Source: Myxococcota bacterium
GTDB taxonomy: Bacteria > Myxococcota_A > Bradymonadia > UBA7976 > UBA1532
Length of the DNA: 64,000 bases
Assembly (NCBI GenBank): GCA_963169045.1
Contig: CAUJDF010000029.1
Span: 181,599-245,598, forward strand
Direction: 5' to 3'
The notes under the pieces are model-generated. The model was given only the letters and a program-made list of their open reading frames with translations. It ran no database searches and was not told where the DNA came from. How positions within the stretch are numbered: the stretch's first letter is position 1; every line of letters begins with the position of its first letter. Of the stretch, positions 52,904 through 62,841 are shown piece by piece. A program made the translations under genes and the position numbers.

Positions 52904-54022
52904 TCACCCCTCGAAAGCGAGCGTCGCGAGGATGGGCGCGCCCTTCCAGCAGAGGGTGAGCGCGCCGTCCTCGACGCCGACGGAGAAGCCGGGGCGGGCG
53001 CCGAGGCCCTCGGCGAGGTCGTCGCGCACGCCGTCGAGCGGGACGCGCGCGAAGCCGGCGGCCTCGGCCTGCGCCTGCCAGCGGGCGCGGCGCTGGTGAC
53101 GCTCCACGCGCGCGCCGCCCTCGCCACAGATGACGTTCTCCACCTCGCGACCGAAGAACGCCGACTCCAGCGCGCGCCGGCTGGGCAGGTCGCGGCCGAA
53201 GAGATGGTCGAACACGTCGAACACCAGCCCGTAGTGGCGCCAGGCCTCCAGCGTGCGCTGCGGCAGTGGGAGGCGGTCGTGCTCCGCGTCGGGCTCGACC
53301 AGCACGAGCAGCCGCGGGGCGGCCGCGCGCAGGTCCGCGATCACCGCCTCGCGGCTGCGGCGGCCGTGCGGGGCGACGTCGCGCCCGGGCACGTGGTGCA
53401 GGGCGAAGGCGGCGTTGACGACGAGCGCCTCGCCGGGCCGCGACGGCGCGAGCGCCACGTCCTCGATGAAGCCCGGCCGGGCCTCGAACGTGAAGGGGAC
53501 GCCGAGCGCCGCGGCCGCCGCGGACAGGCGGTCGCCGGCCTCGCGGAGGGCGCGGGCCGGGTCCTCGCCCGGCACGGGCACGTCGACGCCGGTCAGGCGC
53601 ACGCGCGGCGGTCCGCCGGGGCGGCGGGCCAGGCGCTCCAGCAGGTCCAGCCACTGCGAGCCGAAGCCGATGCCGAGATCGACCACGTGGAGGGCGTCGT
53701 CCGCGCGCACGGCGCGCTCGATCGCGGCGTTGGCGGCCGCGTGGCCGAAGCGCACGAGCGGCGTCTCGCGCACGAGCAGGTCGAAGGCGGCCAGCATCTC
53801 CTCGGGGCCGGTGGCGCCGGCGTACAGGTTGCCGGTGCCGCGGCGCTCGTCGCCGGCGCGCAGCCGCAGGGCGCGCGCGAACTGCACGCCGAGCCGCGCC
53901 TCGGCGCCGCCCGCCGGGTCGAGGCGCGGCTCGAGCGCGTCGAGCACGTCCAGCGCCAGCGCCGGGTGGCCCGCGCCCAGATGGATCGAGGCCGCTTCGA
54001 GCGCGGTCATCACGGGGTTCAT
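52904..54022 (-). CDS. Bacterial GRAS family protein (putative small-molecule methyltransferase)
   Basis: 372 residues. The GRAS signature is strong: LVRFGHAAANAAIERAV (about 89-105), LHVVDLGIGFGSQWLDLLER (111-130, the VHIID-type motif), GPPRVRLTGVD, EALVVNAAFALHH (198-210), LVLVEPDAEHD (about 240-250), and a C-terminal RWQAQAEAAGFARVPL like the SAW region. GRAS proteins are Rossmann methyltransferase-like; the bacterial members are proposed to modify small molecules. The glycine-rich loop DLGIGFGSQ fits SAM binding. ATG 54022 overlaps the stop of the aminotransferase (ATGA), so the two are translationally coupled. Confidence 0.82.
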   Translation of the reverse strand: MNPVMTALEAASIHLGAGHPALALDVLDALEPRLDPAGGAEARLGVQFARALRLRAGDERRGTGNLYAGATGPEEMLAAFDLLVRETPLVRFGHAAANAAIERAVRADDALHVVDLGIGFGSQWLDLLERLARRPGGPPRVRLTGVDVPVPGEDPARALREAGDRLSAAAAALGVPFTFEARPGFIEDVALAPSRPGEALVVNAAFALHHVPGRDVAPHGRRSREAVIADLRAAAPRLLVLVEPDAEHDRLPLPQRTLEAWRHYGLVFDVFDHLFGRDLPSRRALESAFFGREVENVICGEGGARVERHQRRARWQAQAEAAGFARVPLDGVRDDLAEGLGARPGFSVGVEDGALTLCWKGAPILATLAFEG

Positions 54023-55101
54023 GCCATCACCTCCGCCAGGGCGGCGTCGAGCGCCTCGATCGCACGGTCGTTCTCTTCCACGAGACCCACGCTGATCCGG
54101 ATGGCATCGGGCAGGCCGGACATCCCTGCCGACCGGACGATGACACCGCGACGGGTCATGGCCTCCACGACCGGCGCCGCGGGCCGCCCGAGCGGCACCA
54201 GCACGAAGTTGGCGTGGCTGGGCACGGGCTCGAGCCCGAGGGCGCGCAGGCCGGCGACCAGGCGCGCCCGCGCCGTCGCGTTGTGCCTGACCACGCGCCG
54301 CAGGAAGACCTCGTCCTCGAGCGCGGCCTCCGCCGCGGCGTGACCGAGGGCGTTGGTGTTGAAGGGGTCGCGCACCTGATCCATCGCCGAGACGAGCGCG
54401 GGCGGCGCGATGGCATACCCGACGCGCAGCGCCGCGAGGCCGTAGCACTTCGAGAAGGTGCGCAGCAGCACGACCCGCGGATGGAGGCCGCGAAGGTTCA
54501 GCCCGTCCTCGACCTCGGTCCCGGCGAACTCGCGGTACGCCTCGTCCAGCACCACGACGACGTGCGGCGGCAGGCCGGCGATGAAGCGGCGCAGCGCCGC
54601 GCGCGCCACCACCGTGCCCGTGGGGTTGTTCGGGTTGGCGAGGAACACGAAGCGCGTGTTCGCGCCCACTTCGGCGGCCATGGCCGAAAGGTCGATGGTG
54701 TCGCCGTCCATGCGCGCGCTGCGGACCCCGACGTCCGCCAGGCGGCAGGCCCGCTCGTAGGCGATGAAGGTGTGCGCGGGCACGACCGCCTCGCAGCCGG
54801 GCGTCGCGAAGGCCTCCACGAGGAGCCGGATGGCCTCGGTCGAGCCGTTCGTGACGAGGACCTCGGCCGCGTCCACGCCGAGGTGTCCGGCGAGCCGGCG
54901 GCGGAGGCGGGCGCCGCCGTCCGACGGGTAGCGGCCGAGCTCGCGCGCCGCGCGCTCGACGGCCTCCCGGGCGAGCCGCGACGGGCCGAGCGGGCTCTCG
55001 TTGCTCGCGAGCTTGATGACGCGGTCGAGCCGGTACTCGGCGGCCACGTCCTCGGCGGAGCGGCCCGGGACATACTGCGGAACGGCGGCGCGGGCGTGCA
55101 T
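54019..55101 (-). CDS. Class I/II aminotransferase, histidinol-phosphate aminotransferase-like
   Basis: 360 residues from ATG 55101 with AGGGGGA upstream. PLP-binding Lys 218 in RTFSKCYGLAALRVGY; ASNESPLGPS at the N-terminus, FLANPNNPTGTVV, VVVLDEAYREFAG and the Arg-binding tail SGLPDAIRISVG match HisC/CobD-type enzymes. The length is usual for HisC. No other his gene is nearby, and the partner is a GRAS protein joined by a 4-bp overlap, so this may be a dedicated HisC-like aminotransferase in a small-molecule pathway and not the histidine enzyme. Confidence 0.88.
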   Translation of the reverse strand: MHARAAVPQYVPGRSAEDVAAEYRLDRVIKLASNESPLGPSRLAREAVERAARELGRYPSDGGARLRRRLAGHLGVDAAEVLVTNGSTEAIRLLVEAFATPGCEAVVPAHTFIAYERACRLADVGVRSARMDGDTIDLSAMAAEVGANTRFVFLANPNNPTGTVVARAALRRFIAGLPPHVVVVLDEAYREFAGTEVEDGLNLRGLHPRVVLLRTFSKCYGLAALRVGYAIAPPALVSAMDQVRDPFNTNALGHAAAEAALEDEVFLRRVVRHNATARARLVAGLRALGLEPVPSHANFVLVPLGRPAAPVVEAMTRRGVIVRSAGMSGLPDAIRISVGLVEENDRAIEALDAALAEVMA

Positions 55102-55311
55102 GGTGTCGGTCCCCCTGTTCGGTTCGGGAGGGGGGCATCGCAAGGCGTGGGCCAGCGCGCGAACGCCCGGCCGGCGTGGGTTTGCCGGTCTCGGGCGGTG
55201 TGCCGGAGGCTGTGCGCACAGGTCGCGCACAGGTCGCGCACATGCGCCCTCGTGTCGTCCCCGCGCCCGGCGCGTCGCCTGAGGTATGTTGGCGACGAGA
55301 CGGGGGGAGCC

Positions 55312-58300
55312 ATGCGCGCTGCGATTCTTCTCTTGGGTGTGTCGCTGTGGGCGAGCGCCTGTGACGACGGCGGGACGGAGCCGAGGGACGCCGCGCCGGA
55401 CGCGCCTCCGGCCGACGCGGCGGCGGGCGCCGACGGGGGGCCGGACGCCGCGCCGCCGCCGGCCGACGCCGCGCCGGAAGGGGACGCCGCGGCCGACGCC
55501 GCGCCCGACGCCGCCCCGCCGCCCGACGCCGGCATCACCGGCCCGGCCCCGAACTTCGACGGCCGCGTGATGGGCGTCGTCCGGGCGAAGCTCGGCGAGG
55601 GCCCCGACGACGGCGTCGCGCTGCCGGGCGTCAGCGTCCGGCTCGAGGCCGCCGACACAAACGCGCGCGGCGTCCCCGTGGCCACCGGCGCCGACGGTCG
55701 CTACGAGCTGCCGCCGCACCCGCTCGGGCGCTACCGGGTGTGCGCGTCCCTCGCCGGCTTCGCCGCCGCCTGCCACCCGGAAGTCGTCGAGATCACGGCG
55801 GACTCCGCGTACGCCGTCCGCCACCTCGACCTCGCGCCCGAGGGGGGCGTCCTCGCCGTCTCGCTCCGCCTGGCCGACGACAGCCCCTGCGCGTGGACGT
55901 CGACGGCGTTCGGGACGCGCGTCTTCGGGCGCGCGCGCCTCGTCCCCGACGGCGGTGGCGCGCCGCTCGCCGAGGCCGTCGCCGGCGACCAGGGCCGCGC
56001 CGTCCTGGCCGGCCTGCCGCCCTCGGGCACCTGGCGCCTCGAGGCCGAGTGCGAGTCGCTGCGCATCGGCACGCGCTGGACGCCCGACGCCCCGCCCGCG
56101 CTCGCCATGCGCTTCGACAACCAGCCCCCGAAGGTCGGCGCCCTCACGCTCGAGGACGCGGAGGGCCGCCCGATCCGCGCCGGACAGCCCGGGCAGACGG
56201 TCCGGGTCGTGGTCCGCGCCGAGGACGACGACCCGCTGACCTTCCGCTTCGTCGACGGCCACGGCACGCCCCTGCCCAACGAGGGGCCCGTCGCCACGCT
56301 CACGCTGCCGGGCGTCCCGAGCCAGGTCGTGGTGCTGGCGGAGGTCGGCGACGGCCGCGGCGGCTACGGCGAGGCGCGCGGCGTCTTCCGCGTCGGCGCG
56401 CCCGCCGCCCGCTTCCTCGGCCACGTGCGCGACCCCGACGGCGCGCCCGTCCCCGGCGCCCGCGTGACGCTGGGGCGCGCGTCCGCCGAGACCGACCGCG
56501 ACGGCTTCTTCCGCCTCGAGGCCGCCGCCGGCGAGGGCCCGTTCGGCCTGCGCTTCGAGGCCGAGGGCTACGCGCCGCACGTCCTGTCGGTCGACACCGC
56601 GTCCGCCGACCTGCGGGTGACCCTGCAGCCGTTCACGCGTCACAACATCCTGCCGGCGGACGAGCACACGCTTCAGGACGACCGCGGCTTCGTCGAGGTG
56701 CACCTGCCGCCCCGCGCGTTCGCCGCGCCCGACGGCCTCCCGGTGCGCGGCCTGCGGGTCGACGTCACCGGCTACGACCCGACGCGGCCCACCGACTTCC
56801 CGGGCGAGCCGGTCGCCGTCACGCCCGCCGGCGATCCCGTGCGCGTGCGGCTGGTGGCCGCGGCGTCGGTGGAGATCACGACGGCCGCCGGCGATGCCGT
56901 CGCGCTCTCGCCGCGCCGCCCCGCGGAGATCGTCTTCCCCGCGCCGCCGGGCGAAGGCCGGCCCGACACGATGCTGTTGATGAGCCTCGACGCGCGCAGC
57001 GGGCGCTGGGTGGTCGAGGGCGAGGCCGAGCTCGAGGGCGACGTCTACCGCGCCCGGGTGACCCACTTCTCCGCCTGGAGCATGGGCGTGGAGGTGGGCG
57101 ACGACGAGGCGTGCATCCGGGTCGACGTCGCGCCCGAGTACCTCGGCCAGTTCGTCCTGCGCGCGTCGGTCGAGATCTACGACGGCGCGCCGAAGACCCG
57201 CACGCGCGAGTGGGTGCCGACGGAGACCGTCAACGTCGTCCGCGGACTGAAGCCGTACTCGTCGGTGCACCTCGAGGTCGTGTCGCTGACGGATCCCGGC
57301 CAGGTGCTCGACTCGCAGTGGATCAGCAGCCAGAACGCCGCCGTGGGACACATCGGCTACCCCTACATCCAGGGCAACTTCGGGTGCAACGCGTGGCACA
57401 CGGTCCGGCTCCTGCTGCCGCGCAAGCAGTGGCTCGACCGCATCGTCAACTCATCCGAGGATGGCTGGCAGTACTACCAGACGATCGGCTACGGCCCCGG
57501 GCTGACGCTGTCGGCGTGGAAGCAGCAGTGGGGCTTCACCGCCCAGGACGAGGCCGACGCCGTCGCGTTCTACAACCCGCAGGAGTTCGGCCTCGGCCGG
57601 CGCGCCGTGTGTCACGCCCGCGGCAACACGCCGGCCGACCTCGAGATGGCATGCTGCGTCGCGAAGTACGGGCACGTCGGCGGGTCGAAGCAGGAGGCGC
57701 TGGAAGACACCGTCCTCGACCAGAACGTCGGCGACACGGTGTGCATGGAGTACAGCCGTGGGCCGGGCCCGGATCGCTTCGCGAAGTTCCTCGCCTTCAC
57801 GCCCGAGGGCCAGCTCTCGGAGAAGACGTACTTCGACACGAGCGGGGCCAAGATGCTGCCGGGCGTCTGCGGCCACTGCCACGGGCGCACGCAGGACTGG
57901 AGGAGCCACGGCGGCGACATGGGCGGGCGCTTCGTGTTCTTCGACGCGCCCGCCTACAACTACTCGAACCGGCAGGGCTGGACGAAGCTCGCCCAGGAGG
58001 AGCGCCTCCGCCGGCTGAACCGCCTCGTGAAGATGACGCACGGCGACGAAGGACCGTACGCCGACTACATCGACTCGCTCTACCACCAGGGCGTCGACAC
58101 GCCGGGCGCCTCGTCGTCGGAGGCCGATCCGCTGCCGGGCTGGAGCCAGCACCCCGACACCTACGACAAGGTCGTGCGGCCCAACTGCCGCACCTGTCAC
58201 ATCTGGCAGGCGCCGCCCTACGACTTCGCGACGGCCGACCCGGCGACCGGCGCCCTCGCGCGCGTCTATCTTTGCGAAGGCATGATGCCCAATGCCATGC

Positions 58301-59310
58301 AGCCCATGCTCAACATCTGGACGCGGCTCGACCCGTTCCCCGGCGACGCGCTCACCGCCGCCCTCGGCGCCGAGCCGTGCTTCAGCAACGACCAGCCGCC
58401 GACCGTGCAGATCCAGGAGCCGGCGAACGGCACGCAACTCCCGGTCGGCGGATTCCTGTCGCTGCGCCTGCGCGCGACCGCCAGCGACCCCGAGGACGGC
58501 GCCGACTGCTGCACCCTCACCTGGACGTCGGACCGCGACGGCATCCTCGGCCACGGGCGCGAGGTCGACACCGTGCTGGGGACGCCCGGCGCGCACCGCA
58601 TCACGGTCACCGCCCGCGACTCGCGCTACCGGGTGGCGTCGGCCGCGGTGAACGTGACCGCCGTCAACCTGCCGCCGACGCCGGAGATCCGGTTCCCCGA
58701 GATGAACCTCGACAGCCTGTACCGCGGCGTGCCCTACGTGCTGCGGGGGCGCTCCGGCGACGGCAACGCCGTGCTCGACCTGCCCTGCGACGCGCTCCGC
58801 TGGACGAGCAGCCGCGCCGGCGACCCGTTCCCCGCCGACGGCTGCCATCCCGAGACCACGTTCGAGACCAACGGCCAGCGCACGCTGACGCTGCGCGCCA
58901 CCGACCCGCACGGCGCCGCCGCCAGCGTGCAGCGGACGATCAACGTGCCGGACCCGCCGCTGAACTCGCCGCCCATCGTGACGATCCTCGCGCCGGTCGA
59001 GGAGGCGTTCCACGACGGCCACGAGCGGCTGCTCGTGCGCGGCTCGGCGGTCGACCCGGACGCGCGGGGCGACGTGCAGTGGCGCTTCCGCGTCTGGCCG
59101 GCCCACCGGGGCGAGGCGGGCGCCGTGGTGATCGGCGCGGGGGTGTGCGCAGCCGGCGCGCAGTGTCGTCCGCAGGTCGACTGGAACCCGCTCGACGACC
59201 TGTTCGCGAACTGCGGGGGCTACGCCGTCGTCGTCGAGCTCTCGGCGACCGACGACGACGGCACGAACGTCGCGCGCGTCACCTTCTACCTCGGGTTCCC
59301 GGTCTGCTGA
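55312..59310 (+). CDS. Dihaem lipoprotein with carboxypeptidase-regulatory-like and PKD-like domains
   Basis: 1332 residues, GGGGGGAG just before ATG 55312. Lipobox MRAAILLLGVSLWASAC, then an Ala/Asp/Pro linker to about 80. Two CarboxypepD_reg-like beta domains: LPGVSVRLEAADTNARGVPV with DGRYELPPHPLGRYRV, and DGAPVPGARVTLGRASAETD. A beta-rich segment follows. Two haem motifs, CGHCH (853-857) and CRTCH (959-963), lie in a segment with CCVAKYGHVGG upstream. The end has PKD/cadherin-like strands (NQPPTVQIQEPANG, LNSPPIVTILAPVEE). It combines surface-adhesion-type domains with a cytochrome module, which suggests an extracellular redox role. The family is not recognised. Confidence 0.8.
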   Translation: MRAAILLLGVSLWASACDDGGTEPRDAAPDAPPADAAAGADGGPDAAPPPADAAPEGDAAADAAPDAAPPPDAGITGPAPNFDGRVMGVVRAKLGEGPDDGVALPGVSVRLEAADTNARGVPVATGADGRYELPPHPLGRYRVCASLAGFAAACHPEVVEITADSAYAVRHLDLAPEGGVLAVSLRLADDSPCAWTSTAFGTRVFGRARLVPDGGGAPLAEAVAGDQGRAVLAGLPPSGTWRLEAECESLRIGTRWTPDAPPALAMRFDNQPPKVGALTLEDAEGRPIRAGQPGQTVRVVVRAEDDDPLTFRFVDGHGTPLPNEGPVATLTLPGVPSQVVVLAEVGDGRGGYGEARGVFRVGAPAARFLGHVRDPDGAPVPGARVTLGRASAETDRDGFFRLEAAAGEGPFGLRFEAEGYAPHVLSVDTASADLRVTLQPFTRHNILPADEHTLQDDRGFVEVHLPPRAFAAPDGLPVRGLRVDVTGYDPTRPTDFPGEPVAVTPAGDPVRVRLVAAASVEITTAAGDAVALSPRRPAEIVFPAPPGEGRPDTMLLMSLDARSGRWVVEGEAELEGDVYRARVTHFSAWSMGVEVGDDEACIRVDVAPEYLGQFVLRASVEIYDGAPKTRTREWVPTETVNVVRGLKPYSSVHLEVVSLTDPGQVLDSQWISSQNAAVGHIGYPYIQGNFGCNAWHTVRLLLPRKQWLDRIVNSSEDGWQYYQTIGYGPGLTLSAWKQQWGFTAQDEADAVAFYNPQEFGLGRRAVCHARGNTPADLEMACCVAKYGHVGGSKQEALEDTVLDQNVGDTVCMEYSRGPGPDRFAKFLAFTPEGQLSEKTYFDTSGAKMLPGVCGHCHGRTQDWRSHGGDMGGRFVFFDAPAYNYSNRQGWTKLAQEERLRRLNRLVKMTHGDEGPYADYIDSLYHQGVDTPGASSSEADPLPGWSQHPDTYDKVVRPNCRTCHIWQAPPYDFATADPATGALARVYLCEGMMPNAMQPMLNIWTRLDPFPGDALTAALGAEPCFSNDQPPTVQIQEPANGTQLPVGGFLSLRLRATASDPEDGADCCTLTWTSDRDGILGHGREVDTVLGTPGAHRITVTARDSRYRVASAAVNVTAVNLPPTPEIRFPEMNLDSLYRGVPYVLRGRSGDGNAVLDLPCDALRWTSSRAGDPFPADGCHPETTFETNGQRTLTLRATDPHGAAASVQRTINVPDPPLNSPPIVTILAPVEEAFHDGHERLLVRGSAVDPDARGDVQWRFRVWPAHRGEAGAVVIGAGVCAAGAQCRPQVDWNPLDDLFANCGGYAVVVELSATDDDGTNVARVTFYLGFPVC

Positions 59311-59433
59311 CCGCGCCCTCGCCGTCGCCAGGTTGTCCGCCCGGCGCCTCCGATGTACGGTCCGCACTTCGACGCGTAGCGACGGGGCGCGGTTCGCGGG
59401 ACGAGCCGCGGGGCCGGGCGGAGGAAGGCGGGC

Positions 59434-62400
59434 GTGACCGAGGGTCAGGCGTCGGCGGGGGTGGCGTCCCCGAACTTCGGACATCTCGCGAAGGTCGTCC
59501 CGCTGCTGGCCCTGTACGGGGCCAAGGCGGAGCGCTACGTCTTCGAGGATCCCGGCACCGCGCTGTTCAAGCTGCGCCAGTTCGGCGAGGTCCTCGCCCG
59601 GCAGGCGGCGGCCGGCACCGGCCTGTTCACGTCGCCGGAGGAGCCGCAGGCCGAGCGCCTCCGGCGCCTCCGGGACGCGCGGATCATCGACTTCGAGGTC
59701 GCCGACCTGTTCCACGCGCTCCGCAAGACGGGCAACCGCGCCGTCCACGAGGGCGCGGGCACACAGCGGGACGCCCTCCACGCCCTGCGCATCGCATGGA
59801 GGCTCGGCGTCTGGTACCAGCAGGCCTTCCGCGACCGCGGCTTCCAGGGCGGCGCGTTCGTGCCGCCGCCCGACCCGCGCGGGGCCGAGCAGGCGCTCCG
59901 GGACGAGCTCGCCCGGCTCCGGCAGGCGCTCGCCGACCACGCGGCGCGCGTCGCCCACCTCGAGGCCACCTCCGGACGAGAAGCCGAGCGCCTGGCCCGG
60001 GCCAAGGCCGAAGCCAGGGTCGCCTACGCCGATCTCGCGGTCGCCCTCGAGCTGGCGCACGAGAACGAGGCCCGGGCGGCGCGGCTCGAGGCCGAGTTCC
60101 AGGCGAAGCTCGTCGCGCTCCAGGCCGAGGTGGCCGCCGCCCCGAAGCCCGACGTCGACGCCGTCATCCAGCAGGCGCAGCAGGCCACCGAGCACGTGCA
60201 GCTCGACGAGTCGGAGACCCGCCTGCTGATCGACGCCCGCCTGCGCGACGCCGGCTGGGAGGCCGACTCGGTGGCCCTCCGCTACGGGGCGGGCGCCCGT
60301 CCGGCGAAGGGGAAGAACCTCGCCATCGCCGAGTGGCCCACGACGAGCGGTCCGGCCGACTACGTCCTGTTCCTGGGGCTGACGCCGGTCGCCGTCGTCG
60401 AGGCGAAGCGCAAGGCGAAGGACGTGGCCGCCGCCATCGAGCAGGCCAAACGGTACAGCCGCGACTACGACTTCACCGGCGAGCCGCCGGCGCCCGGCGC
60501 GCCCTACGGGCCGTACAACGTGCCTTTCCTGTTCGCCACGAACGGCCGACCGTTCCTGCGCCAGCTCGCCACCCGCAGCGGCATCTGGTTCCTCGACGCC
60601 CGCCGGCCCACGAACCACCCCCGCCCGCTCGAGGGCTGGTACACCCCCGAAGGCCTGAAGCAGCTGCTCGCGCAGGACGTCGAGAGCGCCGACGCGAAGC
60701 TCCGGGCCGAGCCGTTCGACGCCCGCCTCCTGCGCGAGTACCAGCGCGAGGCCATCGCCGCCGTCGAGGCCGCCATCGCCGCGGGCCGGCAGGACATGCT
60801 CGTCGCCATGGCCACGGGCACCGGCAAGACGCGGCTGGCGCTGTGCCTCATCTACCGGCTCGTCAAGGCCGGGCGGTTCCGCCGCGTGCTGTTCCTGGTG
60901 GATCGCACGGCCCTCGGCGAGCAGGCGCTCGGCGCGTTCGAGGACGTGCGCCTGGACCAGCTGCAGTCGTTCACCGAGATCTACGACGTCAAGGGCCTGG
61001 CCGACCTGCGGCCCGATCCCGACACCCGCCTGCACGTCGCCACGGTCCAGGGGATGGTCAAGCGCCTGCTGTTCCCCGCCGACGGCGACGCCCCGGTCCC
61101 GGTGGACTGGTACGACTGCGTGGTGGTCGACGAGTGCCACCGCGGCTACGCCCTGGACCGCGAGATGTCGGCGTCCCAGGTCGAGTACCGCAGCGAGGCG
61201 GACTACATCAGCAAGTACCGCCGCGTGCTCGACCACTTCGACGCGGTGCGCATCGGGCTGACGGCGACGCCGGCGCTCCACACCACGGAGATCTTCGGCC
61301 GGCCCATCTACGAGTACGGCTACCGGCAGGCGGTGATCGACGGGCACCTCGTCGACCACGAGCCGCCGATCCGCCTGCGCACGAAGCTCAACGAGGACGG
61401 CATCCACTGGGGCGCCGGCGAGCAGGTCGAGGCCTTCGACCCGGGGACCGGCGAGGTGGCGGCGTTCGAGACGCCCGACGAGATCGACATCGACGTCGAC
61501 GGCTTCAACGTCCAGGTGGTCACAGAGAGCTTCAACCGCGTCGTGTGCGAGCACCTCGCCGGCGAGATCGACCCGTCGCTGCCCGGCAAGACGATGGTCT
61601 TCTGCGCGACCGACGCGCACGCCGACACGGTGGTCGTGCTCCTCAAGGAGGCGCTGCGGCGCCGGTACGGCGAGGTCGAGGACGACGCGGTGATGAAGAT
61701 CACCGGCGCCGCCGACCGGCCCCTCGAGAAGCTGCGCCTCTACAAGAACGAGCGCCTGCCGAAGTTCGCCGTCACCGTCGACCTGCTCACGACCGGCATC
61801 GACGTCCCCGAGATCACGAACCTCGTGTTCATCCGGCGGGTGAAGAGCCGCATCCTCTACGAGCAGATGATCGGCCGGGCGACGCGCTTGTGCCCCGACA
61901 TCGGCAAGGAATTCTTCCGGATCTACGACGCCGTGGACCTGTACGCCGCGCTGGCGCCGCACTCGTCCATGAAGCCGGTCGTGGCACGACCGCAGCTGTC
62001 GTTCGAGCAGCTCGTCGGCGAGCTCCTCGGTGTCCCCGACGAGGGCCACCGGCGGTCGGTGCTGGACGAGATCGTCGCGAAGCTCCAGGCGCGGAAGCGG
62101 CGGGTGCACGGCCCGCTCCTCGACGCGTTCGTGACGCTGGCGGAGACGGAGCCGGCGGGCCTCCTCGCGATCCTGAAGAGCGGGGACACGGGCCAGGCCG
62201 CCGCCTTCTTCCAGGCGCACGCCGGCGTCGCCCGCTTCCTCGACGAGCTGCCGCCGCCGGGCGGCCGCCGCGTCCTGGTGTCGGAGCACGAGGACGAATT
62301 CCGCCGGGCCGAGCGCGGCTACGGGAAGGCGACGAAGCCGGAGGACTACCTGGCCGGCTTCAAGGCCTTCGTCGAGGCCAACCGCAACGCCCTGGACGCG

Positions 62401-62841
62401 CTGCTGGTCGTCACCCAGCGCCCCCGGGACCTCACCCGCAAGCAGCTCCGCGAGCTGCGGCTCGCGCTCGACGCGGCCGGCTACCCGGAGAGCGCCCTGC
62501 GCACCGCCTGGGCCCAGGTGAGCAACCAGGACATCGCCGCCTCGATCATCGGCTTCATCCGCCAGCAGGCCCTCGGCTCGGCCCTCGTCCCCTACGACCA
62601 GCGCGTCGACCGTGCCCTGCGGCGCGTGCTCGCCTCGCAGGCGTGGAGCGGCGCCCAGCGCCAGTGGCTCGAGCGCATCGGCAAGCAGCTGAAGGTCGAG
62701 GTCGTCGTCGACCGCGAGGCGCTCGACCGCGGCCAGTTCGGGGCGCAGGGCGGCTTCGAGCGGCTGAACAAGGTCTTCGAGGGCCGGCTCGAGCAGGTGC
62801 TCGGGGCCCTCCACGAGGAGCTCTGGAAGGACATCGCGTGA
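59434..62841 (+). CDS. hsdR: Type I restriction endonuclease subunit R (EcoEI-like), DUF4145 N-terminus
   Basis: 1135 residues from GTG 59434, GGAGGAAGG seven bases upstream. N-terminal DUF4145-like domain (about 15-130: LRKTGNRAVHEG), a coiled coil (150-260), then the HsdR nuclease (PADYVLFLGLTPVAVVEAKR, the D-x-ExK site). The SF2 motor follows: Walker A MATGTGKTRL (about 459-468), DECH (566-569), GLTATPA, and QMIGRATRLCPDIGKEFFR. The C-terminal tail resembles the EcoEI_R_C region. It cuts DNA that the modification subunits find unmethylated. The stop overlaps the GTG of hsdM (GTGA). A specificity gene must lie beyond the right edge. Confidence 0.93.
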   Translation: MTEGQASAGVASPNFGHLAKVVPLLALYGAKAERYVFEDPGTALFKLRQFGEVLARQAAAGTGLFTSPEEPQAERLRRLRDARIIDFEVADLFHALRKTGNRAVHEGAGTQRDALHALRIAWRLGVWYQQAFRDRGFQGGAFVPPPDPRGAEQALRDELARLRQALADHAARVAHLEATSGREAERLARAKAEARVAYADLAVALELAHENEARAARLEAEFQAKLVALQAEVAAAPKPDVDAVIQQAQQATEHVQLDESETRLLIDARLRDAGWEADSVALRYGAGARPAKGKNLAIAEWPTTSGPADYVLFLGLTPVAVVEAKRKAKDVAAAIEQAKRYSRDYDFTGEPPAPGAPYGPYNVPFLFATNGRPFLRQLATRSGIWFLDARRPTNHPRPLEGWYTPEGLKQLLAQDVESADAKLRAEPFDARLLREYQREAIAAVEAAIAAGRQDMLVAMATGTGKTRLALCLIYRLVKAGRFRRVLFLVDRTALGEQALGAFEDVRLDQLQSFTEIYDVKGLADLRPDPDTRLHVATVQGMVKRLLFPADGDAPVPVDWYDCVVVDECHRGYALDREMSASQVEYRSEADYISKYRRVLDHFDAVRIGLTATPALHTTEIFGRPIYEYGYRQAVIDGHLVDHEPPIRLRTKLNEDGIHWGAGEQVEAFDPGTGEVAAFETPDEIDIDVDGFNVQVVTESFNRVVCEHLAGEIDPSLPGKTMVFCATDAHADTVVVLLKEALRRRYGEVEDDAVMKITGAADRPLEKLRLYKNERLPKFAVTVDLLTTGIDVPEITNLVFIRRVKSRILYEQMIGRATRLCPDIGKEFFRIYDAVDLYAALAPHSSMKPVVARPQLSFEQLVGELLGVPDEGHRRSVLDEIVAKLQARKRRVHGPLLDAFVTLAETEPAGLLAILKSGDTGQAAAFFQAHAGVARFLDELPPPGGRRVLVSEHEDEFRRAERGYGKATKPEDYLAGFKAFVEANRNALDALLVVTQRPRDLTRKQLRELRLALDAAGYPESALRTAWAQVSNQDIAASIIGFIRQQALGSALVPYDQRVDRALRRVLASQAWSGAQRQWLERIGKQLKVEVVVDREALDRGQFGAQGGFERLNKVFEGRLEQVLGALHEELWKDIA

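Noticed and set aside
52483..53127. Minus-strand frame through the 43-bp array as a protein gene
   Set aside because: The 43-bp period shifts frame at each unit, giving three different peptide readings, so coding selection is not supported.
57451..62814. 1787-residue minus-strand frame opposite the dihaem lipoprotein and hsdR
   Set aside because: It crosses two well-supported sense genes and their intergenic region and has no recognisable domain; composition is typical of a GC-rich shadow.
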